Below are positions 37,535 to 44,766 of a stretch of 64,000 nucleotides of DNA, piece by piece (position 1 is the stretch's first letter; every line of letters starts with the position of its first letter). A program made the translations under genes and the position numbers. Under the pieces are notes generated by a model. The model was given only the letters and a program-made list of their open reading frames with translations. It searched no databases and was not told the DNA's origin. The stretch spans positions 124,001 through 188,000 of the forward strand of contig NZ_MSPW01000002.1 in NCBI RefSeq assembly GCF_001955655.1, given 5' to 3'. This DNA comes from Viridibacillus arenosi. Lineage in GTDB: Bacteria; Bacillota; Bacilli; Bacillales_A; Planococcaceae.

Positions 37535-38995
37535 ATGAAAAGACTGCGTTACATGACAGCACTATTATGTTTAGTCGCTGTGAGTTTTTTTGCCGTGCAA
37601 ATTGCTTCGGCAGATGAATTGAGACCTGCTAATCCAGATAGCAAAACAAAGTGGGAAACCGAACCTGAATTGAAAGCCAATTCCACTATGAGCTTACGCT
37701 CTGCAGAGCCGGTTATTGCAGATATTTCTAAATGGCAAGGGACTATTGATTGGGCAACAGCAAGTAAGAATTTAGATCTTGTTATTATTCGCACACAATA
37801 CGGTTCAATCTTAGAGGATATTAAACATAAGGAATATGAAGCTGGTGCTCTCAAATACGGCGTACCTTTTGGAGTATATTCATATAGCCTAGCAGAATCT
37901 ACTGCGGATGCGAAAGAAGAGGCAAATTCTTTTTACAACCGCGCTAGTAAAGATGCTAAATTTTATGTATTAGATGTTGAAGAAAATACGAGTAAATCAG
38001 GCGAAAGTATGCGTACAATTATCAATGCATACGTGAAGCAACTGCGTACTAAAACAGATAAAAAGATAGGTGTATACATTGCGCACCATTTATATGAAGA
38101 TTTAAATATTGATACAACGAAATTTGATTTTGTGTGGATTCCACGTTACAACAATACGAATACTGCCCCAGCTTATAATTATAATTTATGGCAATATACA
38201 GATAAGGGAATCGTACCTGGTATTTCAACCTATGTAGATCTAAATCGTTTAAACCCAAATACGCCACTGCATTTCTTTACTGAAGAAGCTGATGCTGAAA
38301 CAGCGGGGAATGATGATTATTATACAACTAACCCCAAAAAAGTAGTTGTTAAGAAAACAGTTTATCAATACAGTTCGCCAAGTTTTTCCACTGGAAATAA
38401 AGGAGCGGCATTGAAAAAGAATTCTATAGTGTCAGTTTCAGGAATCGTGAATACTGCAAATGGAACTCCACGATTAAAATTAACAAATGGTCAATATATT
38501 TCGGCAAATAAAAAATTTGTTCAAAAAGTAACAAGTAAAATTGATCAATACTACACAACGGTGCCAAAAAATATTGTCGTGAAAAAAGGGTTAAATGCAT
38601 ATAAGAGTGTAAATCTTACAACTAGTAATAAAATATCAGGTGTCAAAAAAAATACTATCTTAACTATTAAAGATATTGAATATACGAAGAATGGTACACC
38701 GAGATTAAAAACGACATCGGGTTCATATATCACTGCGAATAAAGATTATGTATTGAAATTACCTACTAACTATTATGATTACTGGACGATTAACCCTGGC
38801 CAAGTGAAAATTGCTAAGAAAGTCTACCAATATAAAGGTACTTCTTTCACTACTGCTAATAGAGGGAAAGCAATTGCAGTAGGATCTACTGTCAAAGTAA
38901 GTAGTATTGCATATGGAACAAATGGTACACCACGATTAAAATTAACGAATGGTTATTATATTACAGCGAAGAAAACTTATGTAAAAGCAAAATAA
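37535..38995 (+). CDS. Secreted GH25 lysozyme-like protein with three C-terminal wall-type repeats (paralogue B)
   Basis: A 486-aa protein with the same architecture as its upstream neighbour: signal peptide (about 1-27, near IASADEL), the linker PANPDS, a GH25 domain (about 60-245; VIADISKWQGTIDW, FYVLDVEEN, HLYEDLNIDTTKFDFVWIP shortened here to its ends) and three DUF5776-like repeats (about 260-328, 337-402, 412-486). The ATG at 37535 follows AAGGAG; the longer start at 37454 has no RBS. The two genes are a tandem duplication with diverged signal peptides and repeats, suggesting separate expression or substrate tuning. Confidence 0.86.
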   Translation: MKRLRYMTALLCLVAVSFFAVQIASADELRPANPDSKTKWETEPELKANSTMSLRSAEPVIADISKWQGTIDWATASKNLDLVIIRTQYGSILEDIKHKEYEAGALKYGVPFGVYSYSLAESTADAKEEANSFYNRASKDAKFYVLDVEENTSKSGESMRTIINAYVKQLRTKTDKKIGVYIAHHLYEDLNIDTTKFDFVWIPRYNNTNTAPAYNYNLWQYTDKGIVPGISTYVDLNRLNPNTPLHFFTEEADAETAGNDDYYTTNPKKVVVKKTVYQYSSPSFSTGNKGAALKKNSIVSVSGIVNTANGTPRLKLTNGQYISANKKFVQKVTSKIDQYYTTVPKNIVVKKGLNAYKSVNLTTSNKISGVKKNTILTIKDIEYTKNGTPRLKTTSGSYITANKDYVLKLPTNYYDYWTINPGQVKIAKKVYQYKGTSFTTANRGKAIAVGSTVKVSSIAYGTNGTPRLKLTNGYYITAKKTYVKAK

Positions 38996-39040
38996 ATAGT
39001 ATAGTATTCGTATAAGTATATATAATTGTAATAATAAGTA

Positions 39041-39072
39041 AAAACACACAGCAATTGGACTGTGTGTTTTTT
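39041..39072 (+). terminator. GH25 paralogue B terminator
   Basis: AAACACACAG pairs with CTGTGTGTTT, followed by T residues. Confidence 0.9.
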
Positions 39073-39104
39073 ATAATAAAATATCTCTTTGGAAGGAGAA
39101 TAAG

Positions 39105-39365
39105 ATGAGTGCAATTATACTTTATTGGATATTATTAATGTCTGCGATCGGCTTTATTTTAATGGGTTATGATAAGCGAAAGGCTATTAACCATGAATGG
39201 CGTATTAGAGAAAGGACATTATGGCTTGTTGCGCTTTTTGGAGGAGGAATAGGTTCGTATATAGGTATGCGTATTTTTCGTCATAAAACGCAACATACCT
39301 CCTTTGTCTTTGGATTACCAGCAATCGCGGTAATTTATGCTGTCATTTCGTTAGCTATTTATTAA
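39105..39365 (+). CDS. ysdA: DUF1294 membrane protein YsdA
   Basis: An 86-aa protein with three hydrophobic segments (about 3-22, 38-55, 68-86) and the DUF1294 signature YDKRKAINHEWRIRERTL followed by GGGIGSYIGMRIFRHKTQH. In B. subtilis ysdA follows rplT directly; here nsrR-hmp and the GH25 pair intervene. The function is unknown. A GGAAGGAGAA RBS is present. Confidence 0.9.
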   Translation: MSAIILYWILLMSAIGFILMGYDKRKAINHEWRIRERTLWLVALFGGGIGSYIGMRIFRHKTQHTSFVFGLPAIAVIYAVISLAIY

Positions 39366-39405
39366 TGAAAAAGTATCGTCATAAAAAGAAGGTACATTTC
39401 CGACT

Positions 39406-39451
39406 GTAGACAAACTCGAAGAAATTCGAGTTTATCTACGTTTTTTTTTTC
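39406..39451 (+). terminator. ysdA terminator
   Basis: GTAGACAAACTCGAA pairs with ATTCGAGTTTATCTAC (one mismatch), followed by about ten T residues. Confidence 0.88.
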
Positions 39452-39472
39452 TTTTGAAAAATAAATAAGACT

Positions 39473-39544
39473 GTTGATTTCCACTACGGTGGACGCTTTC
39501 CATGGACGGGCGCTTAGTCGCTTCGTAGCTACGCTCCAATCAAC
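39473..39544. repeat. Bacillales-type intergenic repeat fragment with terminal inverted repeats
   Basis: Bounded by GTTGATT (39473-39479) and AATCAAC (39538-39544). The interior, with CTACGGTGGACGCTTTCC and GGCGCTTAGTCGCTTCGTAG, is much richer in GC than its surroundings and resembles the dispersed GGCGCT-containing repeats seen in many Bacillaceae genomes. It is probably a shortened copy. Confidence 0.6.
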
Positions 39545-39633
39545 TACACATGTAATATAAAAAAATCTTTTGAAGTTAGGAAAATGATGATTAGAAAAAA
39601 TGAGCATTCTGAATACCTTTTGTCTACATACTG

Positions 39634-39666
39634 AAAAGTACCGTCTTAAAAAGACGGTACTTTTTT
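39634..39666 (-). terminator. ysdB terminator
   Basis: A perfect stem AAAAGTACCGTCTT / AAGACGGTACTTTT with a 3-nt loop. The ysdB stop codon sits at its edge. Confidence 0.9.
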
Positions 39667-40042
39667 ACTTCATCAATTGTTCGATTGGGTTTTTCCAGCT
39701 AATTGTTGCGTTTGGATAGTGACGACGGATTTCGCTTTCTAAAAATAGAATATCTTCTTTCTTTAAACCTTGAAGTTCCATTTCATTTTTCGTATCAATG
39801 AAAATGGATACGACTTCTAATATGTCGTTAGCTGATCCTAGATATTTTTCACCTTCAAACATAGCGCCTTTATAAGATATAAAAAAGTTCTTTCGTGCAT
39901 TTTTGGAATCATCATAGAAGTAATAACTTCTACGTTGTACCGCATCATTGAATTTTCGCCTTGGATTAAAAAAGTAGCGAATGACTTTATACATGACATA
40001 TAAAATGAGTACGACTAATAAAACACGAATGAGAACAAGCAT
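39665..40042 (-). CDS. ysdB: YsdB-like membrane-anchored protein
   Basis: A 125-aa protein with one N-terminal membrane helix (about residues 3-22), a basic PRRKF stop-transfer region and a soluble domain (KNFFISYKGAMFEGEKYLG). Length and position between ysdA and ysdC match B. subtilis YsdB, a protein linked to the SigW pathway. The molecular function is unknown. It lies on the opposite strand from its neighbours and ends in a strong terminator. Confidence 0.85.
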   Translation of the reverse strand: MLVLIRVLLVVLILYVMYKVIRYFFNPRRKFNDAVQRRSYYFYDDSKNARKNFFISYKGAMFEGEKYLGSANDILEVVSIFIDTKNEMELQGLKKEDILFLESEIRRHYPNATISWKNPIEQLMK

Positions 40043-40126
40043 CTACAGTTCCCCCTTGTACAAACATTATCCTTTCCTATACGATAGAAGAGATTGAAAA
40101 GTTTCAAAAATGTTAGGAGAATTATA

Positions 40127-40612
40127 ATGAATTTACAAAAACTTTTTACAATGCAGCAACAACTTGATGCATTTATTGAAGAAACACAACAAATTACAAA
40201 GGATGTATTCCGTGAAAAAGGACTAGCATTACTTGTTGAGTTAGGTGAACTAGCAAATGAAACGCGTTGCTTTAAATTTTGGAGTACAAAAGGACCATCT
40301 GAGCGTTCGGTAATTTTAGAAGAGTTCGTGGATTCTATTCACTTTTTATTGTCATTAGGTATTATGAAAGGTTTCGATGATTTAAAAGAGTGGCCAATAT
40401 CTAACCGCGATGGAGATTTGACGGATCTCTTCATCCAGACAGAAGGTGCGGTTTTAAACTTCATTCTTAAGCCAGAGAGAGCGCAGTATGAAGAAGCATG
40501 GATATTGTACGGTGCACTGGCGAATGCACTAGATTTTACAGCCGAAGATATCGTACGAGCGTATGTATCAAAAAACGAAAAAAATTATGAGCGTCAACGT
40601 AACGGATACTAA
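40127..40612 (+). CDS. Dimeric (all-alpha) dUTPase
   Basis: A 161-aa protein of the dUTPase_2 family. The metal motif region LLVELGELANETRCFKFWS (E-x3-E) and the downstream EEFVDSIHFLLSLG (E/D pair) are the hallmarks of all-alpha dUTP/dUDP hydrolases. It lowers dUTP and supplies dUMP. The ATG at 40127 follows AGGAGA; an in-frame TTG at 40094 has no RBS. It is absent at this locus in B. subtilis 168 and is often phage-borne elsewhere, but no other phage gene is nearby. Confidence 0.85.
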   Translation: MNLQKLFTMQQQLDAFIEETQQITKDVFREKGLALLVELGELANETRCFKFWSTKGPSERSVILEEFVDSIHFLLSLGIMKGFDDLKEWPISNRDGDLTDLFIQTEGAVLNFILKPERAQYEEAWILYGALANALDFTAEDIVRAYVSKNEKNYERQRNGY

Positions 40613-40683
40613 AATATTTTTTGAAAATTGCCTATTATTGCATTATAATAGTTAAAGATTCGAATATTTAGGAGGTCGAAATA

Positions 40684-41772
40684 ATGCAACAATTGGATGA
40701 GACTTTAACAATGTTAAAAGAACTAACTGACGCACGTGCTGCTTCAGGTAACGAACGTGAAGCGCGCGAGGTAATGAAAAAGTACATCGCACCTTTCGCA
40801 GACAGAATGGATAGTGATAATTTAGGTGGAGTAATCGCTGAAAAAGTGGGCGATGCAAACGGCCCTAAAGTTATGATAGCTGGCCATTTAGATGAGGTTG
40901 GCTTCATGGTCACTCAAATTGACGATAAAGGCTTCTTAAAATTCCAAACAATCGGTGGCTGGTGGTCACAAGTAATGTTAGCACAACGGGTGCAAGTTAT
41001 TACGCGTAAAGGTGAAACGATTATTGGTGTAATTGGTTCTAAACCACCGCATATTTTACCAGCAGAAGTACGCAACAAACCTTTCCAAATTACAGATATG
41101 TTCATCGACGTCGGCGCTACTTCTAAAGATGAAGCAGAAGGATGGGGTATCTTACCTGGCGATATGGTCGTACCTTATTTTGAATTTACAGTGATGAAAA
41201 ACGAAAAACATTTACTTGCTAAAGCATGGGATAATCGTATCGGCTGTGCGATAGCAATTGAAGTATTAAAAGGGCTAAAAGACGAAAAACATCCTAACAT
41301 CGTTTACGGATGTGGTGTTGTCCAAGAAGAGGTTGGTTTACGTGGAGCTAAAGTAGCGACGCATAAAATTCAACCTGACATCGGTTTTGCAGTTGATGTA
41401 GGTATTGCTGGTGACACACCAGGAATTACATCAAAAGAATCGACAAGTAAGATCGGTGCTGGCCCACAAATTATTATTTATGATGCTTCGATGATTGCAC
41501 ATAAAGGTATACGTGATCTTGTGGTGGATACTGCAAATGAAAATGGCATCCCGTTCCAATATGAAGCCATTCCAGGAGGAGGTACAGACGCAGGTGCAAT
41601 ACACATAACTGCAAACGGTGTACCATCTTTATCTATCGGTATTGCAACGCGCTATATTCATTCACATGCAGGTATTTTACATCGTGACGACTTTGAAAAC
41701 ACGGTCAAATTAATCATTGAAGTGATTAAGAAACTAGACCGTGATACAGTGAATAAAATTATCTTTGAATAA
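40684..41772 (+). CDS. ysdC: M42-family aminopeptidase YsdC
   Basis: A 362-aa metallopeptidase of the M42 (glutamyl aminopeptidase/endoglucanase M) family. The dinuclear-metal ligands and base are visible: AGHLDEVGF (His, Asp), AKAWDNRIG (bridging Asp), [11 protein letters not shown] (catalytic Glu and ligand Glu), [11 protein letters not shown] and RYIHSHAGI (His). It hydrolyses N-terminal residues of peptides in the cytoplasm, usually as a dodecamer. The RBS AGGAGG precedes the ATG. It has a single-gene terminator. Confidence 0.93.
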   Translation: MQQLDETLTMLKELTDARAASGNEREAREVMKKYIAPFADRMDSDNLGGVIAEKVGDANGPKVMIAGHLDEVGFMVTQIDDKGFLKFQTIGGWWSQVMLAQRVQVITRKGETIIGVIGSKPPHILPAEVRNKPFQITDMFIDVGATSKDEAEGWGILPGDMVVPYFEFTVMKNEKHLLAKAWDNRIGCAIAIEVLKGLKDEKHPNIVYGCGVVQEEVGLRGAKVATHKIQPDIGFAVDVGIAGDTPGITSKESTSKIGAGPQIIIYDASMIAHKGIRDLVVDTANENGIPFQYEAIPGGGTDAGAIHITANGVPSLSIGIATRYIHSHAGILHRDDFENTVKLIIEVIKKLDRDTVNKIIFE

Positions 41773-41780
41773 GACTTATA

Positions 41781-41823
41781 TTAAACTCCTTTGCTCACAT
41801 GAGTAAAGGAGTTTAATTTTTTT
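41781..41823 (+). terminator. ysdC terminator
   Basis: TTAAACTCCTTTGCTC pairs with GAGTAAAGGAGTTTAA (one mismatch) around ACAT, followed by T residues. Confidence 0.92.
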
Positions 41824-41910
41824 GAAAAAACATAAAAATGCATTTGATTTAATATTTATGCATATGTATAATGGTCATTAACAATAAAAACAAAAGGGAG
41901 CGGATCATAT

Positions 41911-42876
41911 ATGAAACTTTTAGAATTAGTGCAGTTAAAATTAGTAGAAAGCTTAAAAGGTAAAGATTTAATTTCACTTATAGATTATACAAGTGAGGAA
42001 GTACAAGGCTTACTGGACTTATCCATTCAATTGAAAACAATAACTAAAGAAGGTAAATGTCCTCCGTTATTAGAAGGAAAAACGTTGGGAATGATTTTCG
42101 AAAAGCATTCTACACGCACGCGTATTTCGTTTGAAGTTGGTATGAATCAACTAGGTGGTAAAGGTATGTTCATGCATGCTCGCGATTTACAAATCGGTCG
42201 TGGGGAATCTGTTTATGATACAGGGCATGTACTATCCGGTTATTTAGATGGTATTATGATCCGTGCAAATTCACATGAAATGGTAAAAGAACTGGCTGAA
42301 CACGCATCAATTCCTGTTATTAACGGTTTGACAGACCTTGCTCACCCATGCCAAGCGCTTGCTGATCTTGAAACAATTGCTGAAGAAAAAGGTCATGTGA
42401 AGGGCTTAAAGCTAGCATATATTGGTGATGGAAACAATGTAGCGCACTCATTAGTAGTAGCAGCAGCACATGTAGGAATGGATGTTGTCGTAGCGACACC
42501 TAAAGCGTATGAACCAAGCGAAGCGGTCATGAAAAAAGCAGCTGAAATTGCAGCTACAAATGGCAGTACGGTTTCATTCACATATGACCCAGCAGAAGCA
42601 GCAAAAGATGCTGATGTCATTTATACAGATGTATGGACTTCAATGGGGCAAGAAGAGGAAGCTGCAAAACGATTAGCAGACTTTAAAGACTACCAAATTA
42701 ACGATGCATTAGTAGCGAACGCGAAAGCAGATTATATGTTCTTACACTGCTTGCCAGCACATCGTGAAGAAGAAGTAGCTACATCTGTTATTGATGGACC
42801 AAACTCATTTATCTTCGAACAAGCTGAAAACCGTCTTCACGCTCAAAAAGCTGTATTGGCTTCGGTTTTAGGATAA
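41911..42876 (+). CDS. argF: Ornithine carbamoyltransferase
   Basis: A 321-aa OTCase. The carbamoyl-phosphate motif STRTR (about residue 67-71), HPCQALAD and the ornithine-binding HCLPAHR are all present. It makes citrulline from ornithine. It is a single gene with its own terminator, not in an arg cluster and not next to arcA/arcC, so the anabolic versus catabolic role cannot be settled from context. AGGGAG precedes the ATG. An N-terminal extension ([18 protein letters not shown]) is slightly longer than usual. Confidence 0.93.
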   Translation: MKLLELVQLKLVESLKGKDLISLIDYTSEEVQGLLDLSIQLKTITKEGKCPPLLEGKTLGMIFEKHSTRTRISFEVGMNQLGGKGMFMHARDLQIGRGESVYDTGHVLSGYLDGIMIRANSHEMVKELAEHASIPVINGLTDLAHPCQALADLETIAEEKGHVKGLKLAYIGDGNNVAHSLVVAAAHVGMDVVVATPKAYEPSEAVMKKAAEIAATNGSTVSFTYDPAEAAKDADVIYTDVWTSMGQEEEAAKRLADFKDYQINDALVANAKADYMFLHCLPAHREEEVATSVIDGPNSFIFEQAENRLHAQKAVLASVLG

Positions 42877-42932
42877 TTATTCATTTCGAAATATAACAAT
42901 AGTTTACGAACGCAATTTTGTTATCAAAAATT

Positions 42933-42977
42933 AAGGATAGGTAAGGCAAAGAGTATTTGCCTTACCTATCTTTTTTT
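42933..42977 (+). terminator. argF terminator
   Basis: A perfect stem GATAGGTAAGGCAAA / TTTGCCTTACCTATC around GAGTA, followed by seven T residues. Confidence 0.94.
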
Positions 42978-43005
42978 GTTTCAGGATGGGTTAAGGGATT
43001 GTATT

Positions 43006-43064
43006 AATAAAATACAGTATTCTGTAACATTCACGTAACAGACTTGGCTTAGTCTAGTCCAAGA
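43006..43064 (+). pseudogene. Relic of a histidine-kinase 3' end plus conserved spacer (or shared regulatory block)
   Basis: In frame, codons from 43006 read NKIQYSVTFT-stop, matching NSKLEFFVTFV-stop at the end of the kinase gene at 46129. The nucleotides after both stops also match (CATTC..GTAACA, then GGCTTAGTCTA against GGTTAGTCTAA). No upstream kinase sequence survives, so this is at most a ten-codon remnant. The same block can also be read as an 11-bp-spaced direct repeat GTAAC (43024, 43035). Confidence 0.45.
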
Positions 43065-43179
43065 TAGCTTTTCGGGGTATAGAAAATAGAATTAAATTGC
43101 GGATAGCATTCAAAACTGTTAACTCTGAATAGACCATGATTAGAAGCTAATAATTCCAAGTTAGAATGGTAGTGTAAAA

Positions 43180-44016
43180 GTGAAAAGGATAATTATTAAT
43201 ATCATAAAATGGCTAATTATATTAAGTATAGTTGTGGCGGGAATGGTTATATATTCATTTAAAATAGAACCGAAACGCCTTGTTACAAAGGAGTATGAAC
43301 TTGAACTTACGTCAGGAGGAGAAAGTTCGCTAAGGGTAGTGCAATTTTCGGATGTACATTTAGGTCCGAATTATTCGCTAGAGCAGCTTGAGAAGCTTGT
43401 AGTGAAAATTAACGGACTTCAACCTGATGTAATAGCTTTTACTGGAGATTTAATGGATGTACCATCTCAATTTGAAGACAGGTCAAAAATAAGTGCGATT
43501 TTGGGTAAACTAAGTAGTAAATATGGAAATTATGCAGTATGGGGAAACCATGACCGTGGAGGCGGTGGAGTCAGGTTTTATGAAGATATAATGAATACCT
43601 CTGGATTTAAGCTACTAACAAATGAAAGTAGTACAATAGAGCTTGAAAATGGAAAGATAGTAAATATTATAGGGTTGGATGAAGCAATGCTTGGAAATCC
43701 TGATATTCCAAAAGCGTATTCAGGTACTAGTAATCAGGGAATGAATCTCCTTATACTACATCAGCCTGACCTTATAGAAGACGTAGGGTATGACAATATT
43801 GATGTAGCACTTGCAGGACATAGTCATGGAGGACAAGTTGATGTGCCATTGATTGGTCCTATATATACGCCCCCTCTTGCAGAGAAATACACTAAAGGGT
43901 TATACGAGCTTGGCATTCATAAGTATCTATATGTAAATAGTGGAATCGGAACGACGAGGATTCCAGTTCGGTTTTGGAATCCTGCAGAAATATCGGTGTT
44001 TAACATAACTCTATGA
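43180..44016 (+). CDS. Membrane-anchored metallophosphoesterase (YkuE/YaeI type)
   Basis: A 278-aa calcineurin-like phosphoesterase with an N-terminal membrane anchor (about residues 5-26) that places the domain outside the membrane or tethers it there. All five metal/catalytic blocks are present: SDVHLG, GDLMD, GNHD, LHQPD and GHSHGGQVD. The family includes YkuE and UDP-diacylglucosamine-type hydrolases; the substrate is not known. The GTG start has only a weak RBS. Codon use (AGA/AGG, ATA) matches the three genes downstream and differs from argF, so it belongs to the accessory block. Confidence 0.88.
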   Translation: MKRIIINIIKWLIILSIVVAGMVIYSFKIEPKRLVTKEYELELTSGGESSLRVVQFSDVHLGPNYSLEQLEKLVVKINGLQPDVIAFTGDLMDVPSQFEDRSKISAILGKLSSKYGNYAVWGNHDRGGGGVRFYEDIMNTSGFKLLTNESSTIELENGKIVNIIGLDEAMLGNPDIPKAYSGTSNQGMNLLILHQPDLIEDVGYDNIDVALAGHSHGGQVDVPLIGPIYTPPLAEKYTKGLYELGIHKYLYVNSGIGTTRIPVRFWNPAEISVFNITL

Positions 44017-44033
44017 AATGAATATAAAATGTA

Positions 44034-44083
44034 AAGCTTCAAATAATGTCCCCGTCCCCTGGATTGTGCATTATTTGGCGCTT
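44034..44083. repeat. Short inverted-repeat element with a GTCCCCGTCCCC loop
   Basis: AAGCTTCAAATAATG (44034-44048) and CATTATTTGGCGCTT (44069-44083) are inverted repeats with 13 of 15 matches. The loop contains TGTCCCCGTCCCCTGG, far more GC-rich than its surroundings and like the ends of REP/MITE-type elements seen in Firmicutes. No T-tract terminator follows. Confidence 0.55.
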
Positions 44084-44118
44084 CCCTTTATATTTGTAAT
44101 CGGAAAGGAGAGCAGAAA

Positions 44119-44766
44119 ATGAATATTCTAATTGCCGATGATGAACAGCATATGGTTAAAATACTTTCAGCCTATTTAAAAGATGAAGGCTTCAATATTC
44201 TAGAGGCAAGGGATGGACAGGAAGCATTGGAGATTTTTGAAACAACTAAGATTGAATTGGCAATTTTAGATTGGATGATGCCTAAAATTGATGGAATAGA
44301 GGCATGTAAATATATAAAGGAAAACAGTCAAACAAAAGTTCTAATACTAACAGCAAAAGGTCAAAATGAAGACGAATTACACGCTTTCCATGGTGGAGCA
44401 GATGAATACATAAAGAAACCATTTGATCCACGAATATTAATATTAAGAATAAAAAAGCTATTAAATATGAGTGAAGAAATAAAAGTGAAAGATATTCTGA
44501 TCAAAGAGAACGAAAAGAAAGCATATAAACAAAAAGAACCTATCCAACTAACAAAAATAGAATATGATTTATTGCTTATCTTTATAAAAAATAGAGGTGT
44601 GATTTTATCGAGGGATAAGTTGATTGATTTAGTTTGGGGCTTGGATTATGAGGGAGATCATAGAACTGTAGATACTCATATCAGAAGATTAAGAACTAAA
44701 ATTGGGGATGACCTGATTAAAACCTATAGAGGCATTGGATACTGCCTGGAGGTGAAGGAAGATTAA
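44119..44766 (+). CDS. OmpR-family response regulator
   Basis: A 215-aa regulator. The receiver (about 1-115) has acidic D7-D8, phosphoacceptor D51 in LDWMMPKIDG, LTAKGQNED with the switch Thr, and KKPFDPR with the conserved Lys. The C-terminal winged helix has GDHRTVDTHIRRLRTKIG and YRGIGYCLE. AAAGGAGAG precedes the ATG. The stop overlaps the likely ATT start of the kinase. The target genes are unknown; the flanking phosphoesterase and glycosidase genes are candidates. AGA-rich codon use suggests acquisition by transfer. Confidence 0.92.
   Translation: MNILIADDEQHMVKILSAYLKDEGFNILEARDGQEALEIFETTKIELAILDWMMPKIDGIEACKYIKENSQTKVLILTAKGQNEDELHAFHGGADEYIKKPFDPRILILRIKKLLNMSEEIKVKDILIKENEKKAYKQKEPIQLTKIEYDLLLIFIKNRGVILSRDKLIDLVWGLDYEGDHRTVDTHIRRLRTKIGDDLIKTYRGIGYCLEVKED

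Larger units (their letters stand above)
39366..39664. other. Intergenic region ysdA-ysdB
   Basis: 299 nt without a gene. It contains the ysdA terminator, an inverted-repeat-bounded repeat fragment (39473-39544) and the ysdB terminator. The minus-strand open frame across it arises from these elements and has no family resemblance. Confidence 0.7.
42877..43179 (+). other. Intergenic region argF to metallophosphoesterase gene
   Basis: 303 nt. It contains the argF terminator, a short frame that resembles the last codons of a histidine kinase (43006-43038), a conserved spacer block shared with the 3' side of the kinase gene (43023-43064), and a leader of about 115 nt in which I see nothing further. 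Confidence 0.6.

Noticed and set aside
40127-40612. dUTPase gene as a prophage remnant
   Set aside because: No other phage gene is near, codon use looks like the host's, and neighbours are core genes. It is more likely a resident gene.
41820-41910. Possible ArgR box upstream of argF (two ATGCAT motifs in AT-rich DNA)
   Set aside because: The match to the ARG box is poor and the spacing is wrong. AT-rich chance similarity is more likely.
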